This document shows positions 1 to 10,425 of a stretch of 18,911 nt of DNA, piece after piece. The first letter of the stretch is position 1; each line of letters starts with the position of its first letter. The notes under the pieces were generated by a model. It saw nothing but the letters and a program-made list of their open reading frames with translations, made no database searches and was not told where the DNA came from. Made by a program: the position numbers and the translations under genes. Source of the DNA: Lindgomyces ingoldianus (taxonomy: Eukaryota > Ascomycota > Dothideomycetes > Pleosporales > Lindgomycetaceae); assembly GCF_010093535.1 (NCBI RefSeq), contig NW_022985173.1:1312099-1331009 (forward strand). The letters are read 5' to 3'.

Positions 1-1
1 A

Positions 2-565
2 ATTAAATTAAAGATATTAGGTAGCAGTATTAAACATAGCGTAGCAGTATTAGGCTGTGAAAGGAACAGGCGCAACATGTAATAAGGTAGGCACAGTTAA
101 CCACATAGCCTTCTCTTGCTTATAGAGGTTTAGGCTAGACTAGAGACAACTACTAGTGCTAGTGCTAGCCCTAGCATTATCTATATATATATTATACTAT
201 GCAAGAATACTTAGCTTAAGTATTCTTATGCGTACCTTTTAGTACAGTAGAGAAAGTTATATAGTATTAGCTTAGCAGGCAGGGCGTCTACCTTATTACA
301 CAACGCTAGAGACTGCAAGGTGTTAAAAAAAAGATGTAAGAGGTATTAAGCAGGAAACACAGGTCACAGAGAGGGAATGCAGGATAGGGGGTTAATAAAA
401 GAGAGTAAACCTTAGGGTTAGAGGTAGAGGTACAGAGGCTAAGGAGCCTATATACCCTGTGCTAAGCCCTTAGGGTACTTAGGGGTTAGATAGCTGTAAC
501 ATAACTATAACAAAGGAAAACTATTGTAAGAGAAGAAACACGTTAAAAGCTAGAGCTAGAACATG
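2..565 (+). pseudogene. Possible gag remnant of the outer Gypsy element
   Basis: Reading codons from position 2 gives a frame interrupted mainly by TAA/TAG, which in this window usually mark former CAA, CAG or TGG codons. The decoded peptide is basic and rich in Arg, Lys and Gly toward its end (about 320-560), as nucleic-acid-binding tails of gag proteins often are. I recognise no zinc knuckle or capsid motif in it. The call rests mostly on its position just upstream of the outer pol frame, which uses a different register. It could also be non-coding leader. A perfect 11-bp hairpin lies inside it at 203-227. Confidence 0.35.
203..227. repeat. Hairpin, 11-bp arms with a 3-nt loop
   Basis: AAGAATACTTA at 203-213 is the exact reverse complement of 217-227, with GCT between. 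The arms are AT-rich and lie in RIP-degraded DNA, where such palindromes arise fairly easily. No flanking features tie it to a terminator or an element end. Confidence 0.5.
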
Positions 566-1703
566 TTCTCTTAATTACAGCTAATAATTAACTAATTTCT
601 AAATAACTAGTTTTAAATTTACATAAACTTTAAGTTTTTAAAAAAGAACTTTTACTAACTTAATTAAAGCTAAAAATTAGCTAGCTATTATTTACTTTTT
701 TTTATAGCTATATTAGTGTTTTAGAGGTTAGCATTAGCTATATTAGTGTGTTAGTAATTAGTTACATGCTCTAGTTAAATATTATTATTATACATCTATT
801 ACCTATCTAATACTACTTTGCTAAGCATTATGCTGTAACTATTATTTAACCTAAATAACCTACTTTAATGCGCTAACTATTACTATTGCGTAAAAAGAGC
901 ACAGGGACCTAGCGTCACCTACATGGGCCTAGTGTTGCGCCTGTGTTTTAGACAAGCAGCCTAAGACACTTAGCGTCTAAGCTCTCTATAAGCCTATTAT
1001 AGTTAATAGACTTACTTTTTATTGCTCTCTAATTAGCAGTTGCGATAATTACTCTAAGCAAGCTTTGCTTTTACAGATCATTTATAAACTGTCGTAGTAT
1101 TTTACAATTAACTTAGCCTGCGCGTAATAAAGAAGTAGAGCTAGATATTAAACAACGCAACGCACTATAAGAAAAGGACTAATTTTAGCAGTTATACAGC
1201 CTAACAATCCACTACATTAAGGGTTTACTAAGGCTACTAAAATTATATAGATCTCCTATTATCTATAGTCTAAAGACACTTAAATTATTCTTCTGCCTAT
1301 TTATTAAGAAGTCTAGAACAGGTCTAAAAGAGGTCTATTTAGCTACTATTACCCTAATTTTAGTAAATGCTTTTTATTTTAATATAAAAAAAAACAAGTT
1401 CTTTTTAACTTCTATCTATAAAATTAAGTAGTTAATTAAAGATAAGTAAGCCTTATAGTTAGACACTAAATGTAAAACTAAAGCATTAGTAAACCTCTAA
1501 TTGCCCTCTAAATACTATTAGTACTAAGATGTATTTAGCTACACAGCAGCTTACTAGCTACTAGTACATTGTTTATATAACTACAAGATTGTCCTTACAG
1601 AGCCTCTCCCTAACAGTTACAGTCTGTTGTACAAACAGAACCTTAAGGAGCTAGAGGCAATAAGGAAATATGTTATAGATAATCTAAAATATAGCTTTAT
1701 TAA
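541..1703 (+). pseudogene. Outer Gypsy pol, 5' part: protease-like region to start of RT
   Basis: Codons starting at positions equal to 1 mod 3 read through this stretch with only TAA/TAG interruptions. At about 565-640 the frame shows a protease-like pattern (ANN-stop-LISK-stop-LV), although no D-S/T-G active site is visible. Residues decoded at about 1500-1700 are the hallmark start of Gypsy reverse transcriptase: DVFS, then YKIVLTEPLPNSY, LLYKQ and ELEAIRKYVIDNLK. The frame stops at ATT AA (1699-1703), where the inner element inserted. The split codon AA|G is completed at 7373. Gypsy pol encodes the protease, reverse transcriptase, RNase H and integrase that copy element RNA into DNA and insert it. 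No function remains. Confidence 0.8.
1699..1703 (+). repeat. Left target-site duplication ATTAA of the inner element
   Basis: ATTAA directly precedes the 5' LTR and is repeated exactly at 7368-7372 directly after the 3' LTR. Ty3/Gypsy integrases make duplications of about 5 bp. Removing one copy with the inner element restores the outer pol frame. Confidence 0.93.
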
Positions 1704-2021
1704 TGTCACGGTATCCTCCCCAGATCCTAGACATAACTGTATTAGACGCGTACTAGAGTATTATTAGTGCACGTCTAACACAAACACAACACAACACAGA
1801 CATAAACTTAAGCATAAACTGCCTTAACACTAACTAAACCTAGAACAGGCTTAATTTATACCTAAAGCGCTTAGACTTTTAAGCTAAGTATTTAATTACT
1901 AATTTTCTCTTAAACTTTCCTATTTCTTACATAACATCTTGTACCTACTATAATACCTTACGTAGTAATTAAACTAGACCTCTGTAAAGCTTTATAACCT
2001 TACTTATGCATAATTATAACA
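1704..2021 (+). repeat. 5' LTR of the inner Gypsy element
   Basis: 318 bp, starting TGTCACGG and ending ATAACA. It aligns end to end with 7050-7367 without gaps. By hand count the two differ at about 34 positions, all transitions. In the first about 170 bp this copy keeps the C/G state; in the rest it mostly carries the T/A state. The LTR should hold promoter and polyadenylation signals, but none can be assigned by eye in DNA this altered. Confidence 0.95.
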
Positions 2022-2040
2022 TTATATTGTGTTAAAACTT

Positions 2041-3170
2041 TAGCTAAGAATAGCCTCTAAATCTAATCTAATAAGCTTAGTACTTGCACAACTCTAAGCT
2101 ATTAAAGTAAGCTAAGAAGCCTTCTAAAAAGCGCTTACTTTATAAAAAAGCTGCTACATTGCAAGCTTTAAAGCTTTTTAAAAGGACTTTAAAGAATAGC
2201 TTTACATTATTAAGCAGTCTGTTTCTGCCTTAACTTTTATTATAGTAGTAGAAACTAAGAACTTACTAGCCTTAAAGCTTACCTAGAAGTCTAGAGATAG
2301 CTTAACTCCTTCCTGCCTAACGCTGCTTACAACTTGTAACCTTTTTAACCTAGTAATAAAATCTAACTAACTCTTTAATCCCCTGCTGTTTAACAGAAAA
2401 CAAAAAGACCTACTTTCCTTCTTATGTAAGCTTTAATATAAACTTAAAAGAAACATAGACTAATTCCCCTCTAAACACTTTTAGTTACTATATGCCTACT
2501 TTTAACTTAACTATAATATAACAGCTTTAATTAACTTACTAATAAAGAAAAATATTATTAACCTAGATTAATTTATAGTGTTTCTATAAGCAACTTATAA
2601 AAACTTAAATAAAAAGTTAACAGCCTTAAGTTACTTAAACACTTTATAATAAAAAAAAAAAAGCTTTACTTTACACTTTGCTAAGTTCTGCTAACTTACA
2701 TCTAATATAGGCCTAAATAAGATAAGTCTAATTACAGCCTTATATAACTCTCTCTTAACTAAACTGTAATGTGCTATAGTAGAAGAACCCCTTCTAAACA
2801 ACCTTAACATGTATGCAAACCTAATTGCTACCTATAATAATAACATAAGGTTCCTTTCTGTACAAGCCTTAATACGCCCCTAAACTAGCGCAGTTACAAA
2901 TAAGGACCCTAACATAATAAAAATTAATTTAAATTATGCTCTAGTTAGTTTTAAAAAGTGTAAAAATTATAAAAAAAAAAGTTAATACTTTAAGTGCAGT
3001 AAGCATAGTTATATTTTTTAAAACTACTCTATTTCTTTTTCTTAAGTCTACATAAGTAGCGCTGCTAGCACTTATTAAAGATTTTTACTATTTTAATCTT
3101 ATTTCTGTAAGGGCTCTAACTTATATTTAAGCTTTAATCCTTTTTACTACTCTTAACGTAGCTGCAGCTA
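2041..3170 (+). pseudogene. gag of the inner Gypsy element
   Basis: Gag is the structural protein that packages element RNA. Codons at positions equal to 1 mod 3 read from shortly after the 5' LTR to about 3170 with only TAA/TAG stops. Around 2395-2640 the peptide fits a Ty3-type gag capsid region (LLFNRKQKDLLSFLCKL, later LLYAYF and LTALSYLNTL). At 2986-3027 there is a CX2CX4HX4C zinc knuckle, readable as YFKCSKHSYIF-stop-NY. Its first and last Cys have become Tyr (TGC/TGT to TAC), which would destroy zinc and RNA binding. The start codon cannot be fixed. The pol frame that follows uses another register, as in many elements that make pol by frameshifting. Confidence 0.8.
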
Positions 3171-3299
3171 TAGTAGTAGAAGCCTGTAAAAAGGCTTGTC
3201 TTAGGGCTAAGTTGCCTCTTAGGACTAATTTAACACTAGATCTTTGCTAACTTATAAGCTAAGTCCCCTACTAACAACTAAAAGTACTAAGTTAATATT

Positions 3300-4066
3300 C
3301 TTATATATTTATAATAAAGAACTATATTAGCTCTAATATAAGCTTTTATTAACTTAAGAGTAAACAGCATAGGTTATATTAACAAAGAACTAGCGTGTAA
3401 ATTAAATCTTTAATTAACACTACTTACCTAAATAATTTACTTAACTAGATTTAATAAAAAATAACTTAAAAAAAGTTCTATCTTTTATACTACAACTATT
3501 ATAATTACCTACTAATACTATAAAGAGTAGATTAAACTTTATGTAATAAATATAAGACATTATAACTTAATTTTAGGACAACTATAGCTGTATTAGCATA
3601 AGGTTGCTTTTAATTACTAAGAGTAAGTTCTAAACTTTAACTCTTTTTAATGCTAAGATGTATACTTACGCTTACACCTAAATAACACTTAAATAGCACT
3701 TAATATAAAAGATCTTTAGACCTACTCTCTAATAACCTAGAAAAGAACTACCTAAGTAAGGCTAATAAGCTAGGCCTTTTACTAAGATAAGCTATATAAA
3801 ATAATTTAACAACTGTTTAAACTTAAAAAAAAAAAAGCCTTTAAGAAACCTTTACTTACTTAATTTAAATATAAACTAGGACTTAAACAGCAGATAGATA
3901 TCTGCTATATAGAACCTGCTCTATTTATAACTCTAGCTTAATAACTAGATTATAAAATCTATGTAGTTATAATTTCTAATATAAACTAAGCTTTAGCTCT
4001 CTAAAAACGCACTAACTTAAAAATAATAGTTCTTTAAAACTACTATAACTTATTATATGTTTTTTT
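3300..4066 (+). pseudogene. Inner Gypsy pol, protease to RT linker (first frame segment)
   Basis: Codons at positions equal to 0 mod 3. The aspartic protease active site appears at 3351-3359 as AAC TTA AGA, where a D-S-G triplet is expected; all changes are transitions (D to N, S to L, G to R). The later protease motif reads YNLILGQ at about 3561-3581, close to the family's Y-D-x-I-L-G. The linker before RT ends with YYNLLYVFFK at about 4041-4070. At the run of eight T at 4060-4067 the reading register changes. Gag (1 mod 3) and this frame differ by -1. The protease would mature gag-pol but is dead here. Confidence 0.78.
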
Positions 4067-4067
4067 T
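4060..4067 (+). other. Frameshift in a T8 run inside inner pol
   Basis: Upstream of this run the conserved linker reads in the 0 mod 3 register. Directly after it the continuation (DKFNKLL, then the RT start) reads in the 2 mod 3 register. That equals loss of one base, or gain of two, in the T run. It is the only frameshift I found in the two pol frames. Homopolymer length errors in the assembly are an alternative explanation. Confidence 0.6.
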
Positions 4068-7018
4068 AAGACAAGTTTAATAAGCTTTTAATATAATGTC
4101 TATATAATTACTAGATAACTTTTAAGCCTAGTAAACAACCTAGTTATAGGCTACTATATAAGATGTTACTAAATAAATTAAAAGTGCTCTAAAAATACCT
4201 TAATAAGAACCTAAAAAAAAAGTTTATTTAAGCTAGCTTTTTACTAGTAGTGTTACTTATACTATTTATAAAGAAACTTAGAGGTAGGCTTTAATTCTAT
4301 GTTAACTACTAAGGACTAAACACTATTACTATTAAGAACTAATACTTAATTTCTTTTTTATAAAAAACCCTAAGCTAACTAAGTAAAGTAAAGTATTTTA
4401 TAAAGTTAGATATTATTACTGCCTTTAATAAGCTAAGAATAGTAAAGGGTAATAAGTAGCTAACAGCGTTTTAGACCTAATATAGACTATTTAAGTACCT
4501 AGTAATGCCCTTTAGCTTAGCTAACACGCTTAGTACTTTTTAATATTTTATAAATAACTTGCTCTAACCTTACCTAGATGTGTTCTGCACTGCGTATATT
4601 AACAATATTCTAATCTATAGTAATAGCCTTTTAGAGCACAAACAGCATGTACGCCTAGTGCTAAAGGCTATAAAAGAAGTAGGTTTATAACTTAACATAG
4701 ACAAATATAAGTTCTACTAATTAAAGGTTATATATTTAGAATATGTAATCTCTACAGATAGCATCTAAATAGACCTTATTAAGGTTTAGACTATGCTAGA
4801 TTAGCAATACCTAAAAGATGTAAAGGATGTTTAAGCCTTTATAAGATTTGCTAACTTTTACTAATAATTTATTAACAACTTTTTACAGCTAGTAAGCCTT
4901 ATAATTACACTTACTAAAAAAAAAGTTTAATTTAACTTTAACTTAAATTACTAATAGTCCTTTAACTAGCTAAAGAAAGCTTTTACTAAAGCCTTAATAC
5001 TTTACTACTTTAACTCTAAACTACTAATACTTATAGAAGCTAATGCCTTAGACTATGTAGTAGCAGGAGTTCTTTTCTAGACTAAGCTAGACAAGACTAT
5101 TAGGCCTATTACATACTTTTTAAAAAGAATAAGTTTTATAAAAAGTAATTATAAGATCTATAACAAGAAATTGCTTACTATAGTACACTGCTTTAAATAA
5201 TAGCAACCTAAACTAGAAGGTGCAGCGCATCTAATACAAGTTTTATCTAACTATAAGAACTTACAGTACTTTGCAACTATAAAATAACTTAGCTACTAAT
5301 AAGCTTATTAGTTTAAATACCTGTCTTATTTTAATTTTAAGATTACTTATTATCCTAGTTAAGATAGAAGGAAACTAAATACCTTTATAAGGCAATCTTA
5401 AGACGTCCCTGCTTAGAAAGAAGTGTAAAAGGCTTAACACTAAACTCTACTCTAACTTAAGCTATTTTTAAACCTTAACTTAAATAAAATAAATTAGATA
5501 ATTAATTAGATTATTACTAATAAGTATTTAAATAATAAATTTATTTAAAAAACCTTAAACCTGCTCTAAAACAGCGCTAGTTAGTTAAAAAAGATAACAC
5601 TAGCTAACTGCAAAAACTAAAATAGTAAGCTGTATTACTATAACTAACTTATAATTTCTAATTCTAATAAACTAAGAATTAAACTACTCTAAATTGTACA
5701 CAACTTGCCTATTAGAAGACACCTAGGTAGAGGAAAGACTCTTAACCTACTACAAAGAGAGTACTACTGGCCCTGCATGTTCTATACTATACGCTAATAC
5801 ATATTATGTTACTATACTTACTGTAAAGTAAAGGCCTTTTAAAAAAGGTATAATAGCCTGCTTAAACTACTCTTAATCTTTAAATAAGCTTAAAAAGACA
5901 TATTAATTAATTTTATTATAAACCTACTTTTATTTAAAAGGTACATAAATATTATAGTAGTTGTTAATTACTTAACTAAGTATTAACACTTAATACTATG
6001 TTCTTCTATAACTGCCCCTAATATAGCCTAGTTATTCTACTAATATGTATAGGTTTACTATAGCCTGCCTAACACAATTATATTAGATAGAGGTACACAG
6101 TTTGTCTTAGCCTTTTAGAATAAACTCTATAAATAGCTCTAAATTATCTTTTATCTATCTATAGCTTTTTACCTAGAGACTAACAGCTAGACTAAGAACG
6201 CAAATGCTGTAATAAAATAAGTTCTATAAGTGTACACAAACTACTAGCAAAACAACTAGGTAAAATAGTTAGCTATAGCATAGTTTAAAGCTAATAACAT
6301 AATATCTAAATTAACATAAGTATCTCTATTCTTAGTAAACTATAGATACTACCCCTAAATAGAATTTAAACTACTTATAAATACCCCCTAACTAACTTAT
6401 TAATCTGTATAAGTAACAGATGTAAATAGACTTATTAATAAGATCTAAAATATATTTAAATATGTTTATAAAAAGCTTACATAGGCTTAAGCTTTTTAAC
6501 AAGAGTACACAAACTAATCTTAAACCTCTGCCCCTGCGTATGCAGCTAGCAAAAAGGTCTAGCTAGACGCTAGAAATATCTAAATAAACTAATAATTAAA
6601 GAAACTTAATTAAAAGAACTTTAGCCCCTTTACAGTAGCCTATATAGTTTTATTACATACTTACTAATTAATCCTACCTAACAGCATAAAGATACACCCT
6701 GTGTTCTATGTATTGTTGCTGCGCTAAGCAGCCTCTAAATCTAACTATCTACCTAGACAGCTAAACTTGCTACCTAAACTTATTATTATAAACAACAAAC
6801 TAGAATATGTTATAAAAGATGTTAAATAGATTTAGTTTAACAAAAAAAAATGTATCTATAAATACCTTATAAAATAGACTAGATATAATAAACTGTTGTA
6901 GGAACCTACAGAAGCCTTACAAGAGAACTTTACAGTAACCTAATTCTACGCCTAATACCTATCTAAACTAAACCTGTACCCTAACAAAGACAACCTAATG
7001 CTAGAACTACTAATGTAA
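4068..7018 (+). pseudogene. Inner Gypsy pol: RT, RNase H, integrase and chromodomain
   Basis: Codons at positions equal to 2 mod 3, continuous to TAA at 7016-7018, with only TAA/TAG inside. RT begins with PSYRLLYKM and continues with the Y-x-GLNTITIKN block (about 4300-4340). The first catalytic Asp survives in KLDIITAF (GAT at 4409-4411), but the YxDD box reads YINN (4595-4606), so both Asp are now Asn. RNase H follows, with DYVVAGVLF at about 5051 and YNKKLLTIVHCFK at about 5160-5200. The integrase has HNLPIRRHLG with zinc-site histidines near 5700. Its first catalytic Asp is changed to Asn (AAT at 5966-5968), and DRGTQFV is kept at 6086. A chromodomain (KYLIK-stop-TRYNKLL-stop-EP) lies near 6850-6920; in this family it directs insertion to methylated-histone chromatin. 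Confidence 0.88.
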
Positions 7019-7035
7019 AGGATTCCCTTCCTAAT

Positions 7036-7046
7036 AAGGGGGAGGG
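7036..7046 (+). other. Polypurine tract of the inner element
   Basis: AAGGGGGAGGG lies 3 bases before the 3' LTR. In LTR retrotransposons this purine run resists RNase H and primes plus-strand DNA synthesis. Its place and strand confirm that the element reads on the + strand. Confidence 0.85.
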
Positions 7047-7049
7047 TAC

Positions 7050-7367
7050 TGTTACAGTATCCTCCCTAGATCCTAGACATAACTGTATTAGACGTGTACT
7101 AGAGTATTATTAGTGCATGTCTAACATAAATATAACATAACATAGATATAAACTTAAGCATAAACTGCTTTAACACTAACTAAACCTAAAATAAGCTTAA
7201 TTTATACCTAAAGTGCTTAGACTTCTAAGCTAAGTATTTAATTACTAATTTTCTTCTAAACCTTCTTGTTCCTTACACAACGTCTTGTACCTACTATAAT
7301 ACCTCACGTAGTAATTAAACTAGACCTCTGTGAAGCTCTATAACCTTACTCGTGCACAATCGTGACA
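7050..7367 (+). repeat. 3' LTR of the inner Gypsy element
   Basis: 318 bp, starting TGTTACAG and ending GTGACA, colinear with 1704-2021. Here the first about 170 bp carry T/A at nearly all differing sites, while the last about 145 bp mostly keep C/G. This is the mirror image of the 5' LTR. The clean outer end suggests an original terminus of TGT...ACA. Confidence 0.95.
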
Positions 7368-7372
7368 ATTAA
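7368..7372 (+). repeat. Right target-site duplication ATTAA of the inner element
   Basis: Exact copy of 1699-1703, adjoining the 3' LTR. The outer pol frame resumes at 7373. Confidence 0.93.
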
Positions 7373-10260
7373 GCAGAGTTAGAGCTCTTTTACATCTTCT
7401 ATTCTTTATGTATAGAAACTAAATAGCAACTTATGTATTTATGTTAATTACTGTAAACTTAACACTTTTACTTATAAAAATGTGTATCTAATACTGCGCA
7501 TAGACAAACTCCTATTAAGACTTACTAAGGTAGCAATTTTTACTAAGTTTAATATTTACACAGCCTTTAATAAGATTAGAATAGATCTAAGCTCTAAGGA
7601 GTGTACTACCTTTTAGACATAATACAGAACCTATAAGTGTAAAGTCCTACTTTTTAGATTATGTAATAGTCTAGTAACTTACTAGCGCTATATAAACAAC
7701 ATATTAATTAACTATCTAGATAATTTCTGCATTACTTATTTTAATAACATTCTTATATACTTTAAAGACAAGGCAACTTAAATCCTCTATGTTAAGAAAG
7801 TCTTAGAAAGGCTCTAGCAAGCAGAATTATAAGTAGAGATTAAAAAGAGTAAATTCTATGTTACTTAAATAAAGTATCTTAGCTATATACTTTTAAACAA
7901 AGGACTAGAGGTTAACCTAGAGAAAGTAGAAGTGCTACACAACTAGCAGGCGCCTACTACTATAACAAGTGTGAAATCTTTTCTAGGCTTTACTAGATTT
8001 TATTAGCAATTTGTTCTAGAATTTTTTTATATAGTAAAACTAATTATTACACTTTAAAGCCCTACTACCCCTTTTATATAAACTTTAAAGTGTAATGTAG
8101 CTTTTAAAAAGCTAAAGTCTGCGCTACTAAGTATACCTACGCTTTACTATTTTAACTCTATGTTATAAACTAAAATTAAAACTAATACTTCTAATAGAGT
8201 AGTAGCAGGAGTCCTTTCTTAAGAATAAGTAGATAGAAATTAGTGCTCTGTATTATTTTATAGTAAGGTCCTATCTAGTTTAGAGCTAAACTAGGAGATA
8301 CATAATAAGAAGCTATTTACAATTATTACTATGTTTAAATAATAAAGGGCTAAGCTTATATTTATAGCAACAAGCACTCTAGTATATACTAATTATTATT
8401 TATTAAAGTACTTTATAATAATAAAGGTGCTAAATGCTTATTAGGTCTGTTAAGCTAAAAAGTTAGCTTAGTATTACTTCTAAATTAAGTACACCCCTAG
8501 TAAGAACAACGCTAGGGCAGACTTTCTTAGTTATTGTAAATAAGATGTAGAAAATTTAAAAGCAGCTTAAACTAATAATAAGTTAAAAGTCTTACTAGGA
8601 CTACACTAACTACACCTCTAAATTAACTTTAAACTAGCCTAGTACTATATTACTTAAACAACAACTTAAGCAGCTACACTAAACATTATAAAAGAACTAG
8701 ACTAGGTTATGTCTTTAGATTCTTTAAAATTAATTAACATATTACTTTAAAAGAATTAAGCTTTTTTTATGTAGAAGCAAGAACTCCTACCCTACTATTA
8801 TTAAATAGAAAATAGACTACTCCTCTATGCTAACTGCTTATGTGTGCTAGCAGACTTATTGCTATGTACCTAACTTATCTAAAAAGTTTATAACTAATTA
8901 TCCTTAGCACACCTAAGTGCTACTAAGACCTATTAGTTACTAGCCTAAAAGTACTACTAGAAGGGTATAAAGGCTACTTGCAAATAATATGTACAGAATT
9001 GCCTTCTTTGTTGTAAGGCTTATCTAAAACAGACTTAAACCCTAGGCTTTATTTACCCCCTGCTAATTCCTGCTTAACTAATGCAGCACCTGTGCATTAA
9101 CTTTAAGAAGTTCTCTAAAGACAAGTCTAGATATAATTAGATTATAGTTATAATTAATTACTTATTAAAATAAGCTATTTTTATTCCCTGCTACAAAATA
9201 ATTAACGCCTAAAAAATAGCTGCCTTGTTTATTTAATAAGTGTACTGTTTTAGCTACACACTTAAAACTATTATCTTTAACTAGAGACCTTAGTTTATAT
9301 CTAGTTTTTAGTCTAAATTCTGTTAAATTCTAGGTGTAAAAGTTAAGCTTTTTACTGCTTATTACAAGAAAACAGATAGCTAAATAGAGATTATAAATAA
9401 GTATATTAATTAAAGACTAAGGCCTTTTATATTCTTTTACTAAAACAACTAAAGTTCCTTACTGCCCCTAATTAATTAGGCTTAGATAACCTTACCTTAT
9501 GTAATAATTAGAATGTCTTTATATTAAGTCTTATACAGCTCTAAACTATGTTAAAGCTAGGACTAGAAACATTCTATAGAACCTATTACAGCCACAGACA
9601 AGCTAAATTGTAAAGATGCCCTAGCATTAGCAACCTACATGCATGCAGCCTAGGAGTTAGCTAAGACCTACATAGAAAAGGCCTAGGATTAGATGCAAAC
9701 TGTAGTTAATTACTACTACTAGCTAGTTAACTAGAAGGTTAGCAACATAGTCTACTTAGACACTAAAAACCTAGCTGTTTAAAGACCTAGCTAAAAACTA
9801 TCTAAATAATAAAAAGGCCCTTTTAAAGTACTTAAATAAGTTAGAAACTTATACTACTTAGAGCTACCTCTAGGGTTAAAGATACATAATGTCTTTGCAC
9901 TAAACATGCTTTATAAAGACCCTTAAAATCTACTCTTAAAACAAAAACCTCTAAAACCCCCTAGAATTACTATTAATAAAGTAGAGGAGTAGGAAGTAGA
10001 GAAAATACTTGCTAGTAAGCTCTACTAGAAAACGCTTAAGTACTAAGTAAAATAAGTAAAACACAACTTTAATCTAGTTTAGTATAAGGCTTTAAATTTC
10101 ATAGGTTCTTTCTATAAACTAAAGGCCTTTTATAATAAGCATTTAAATTAGCTAAGACCTCTAAGAGCCTTACATAAGTAGATTAAGGCTTTTAAAGCTA
10201 GTGTAAAAAGCATAGATTACTTAGTAAATAATAAAGTATAAAAGTAAGAAGTAAATTTAT
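7373..10260 (+). pseudogene. Outer Gypsy pol, 3' part: RT, RNase H, integrase, chromodomain
   Basis: Continues the frame broken at 1703 (codons at positions equal to 0 mod 3) for about 2.9 kb with many TAA/TAG, no TGA that I found and no frameshift. RT: the first catalytic Asp is Asn in FTKFNIYTAF (AAT at 7551-7553). The YxDD box is YFNN (7737-7748). SFLGFTRFY is near 7980. RNase H starts near 8190 (RVVAGVLS). The integrase shows a CLLC zinc pair near 9000, a core with IIFN-stop-RP-stop-FISSF where D-R-G-P-Q-F is usual (D to N), and TDS-stop-IEIINKYIN near 9370, which keeps the catalytic Glu. A chromodomain-like C-terminus (VEKILASKLY-stop-KTLKY) lies at about 9990-10180. It differs clearly in sequence from the inner element, so it is a separate family. 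Confidence 0.87.
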
Positions 10261-10330
10261 AGTTATACATAATAGTATTATAACTCTATAGACATTGTGC
10301 TAGAGAGGTCTAACAGTAAGCTATTAGACA

Positions 10331-10425
10331 CCTCTAAACTCTCCTCTACCTCCTCCTCTGCCCTTCTTCCTCTTCTCCCTCCCCTTCTCCCTCCCCTCTA
10401 GACTCCTTCTAAACCCCCTCTGCCT
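10331..10425 (+). other. Pyrimidine-rich tract after the outer pol
   Basis: The + strand here is almost all C and T, with blocks such as CTTCTTCCTCTTCTCCCTCC. C survives at high density because few of these C are followed by A, the preferred RIP context. It could be an original 3' untranslated tract of the outer element, or a Ser/Pro/Leu-coding extension: the pol register stays free of TGA across it. No role can be shown. Confidence 0.6.

Larger units (their letters stand above)
1704..7367 (+). mobile_element. Inner Ty3/Gypsy chromodomain retrotransposon, full-length, RIP-inactivated
   Basis: A complete LTR retrotransposon of 5,664 bp: 318-bp LTR, gag, protease, RT, RNase H, integrase with chromodomain, polypurine tract, 318-bp LTR. 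The domain order with integrase after RNase H is Ty3/Gypsy. The C-terminal chromodomain places it among the chromoviruses. Perfect ATTAA duplications flank it. It inserted in the same orientation into the RT region of another Gypsy element. No primer-binding site is recognisable after 2021 (the sequence there begins TTATATTGTG), probably because it is mutated. Catalytic codons in protease, RT and integrase have changed by transitions and dozens of in-frame TAA/TAG stops are present, so it cannot move on its own. Confidence 0.93.

Noticed and set aside
1..540. 5' LTR of the outer Gypsy element
   Set aside because: I found no similarity to 10260-11315 or 13186-13400, and part of it reads as a possible gag frame.
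2022..2040. Primer-binding site after the 5' LTR
   Set aside because: No match to a tRNA 3' end (expected TGG start) can be seen. It may be lost to mutation, so it is not annotated.
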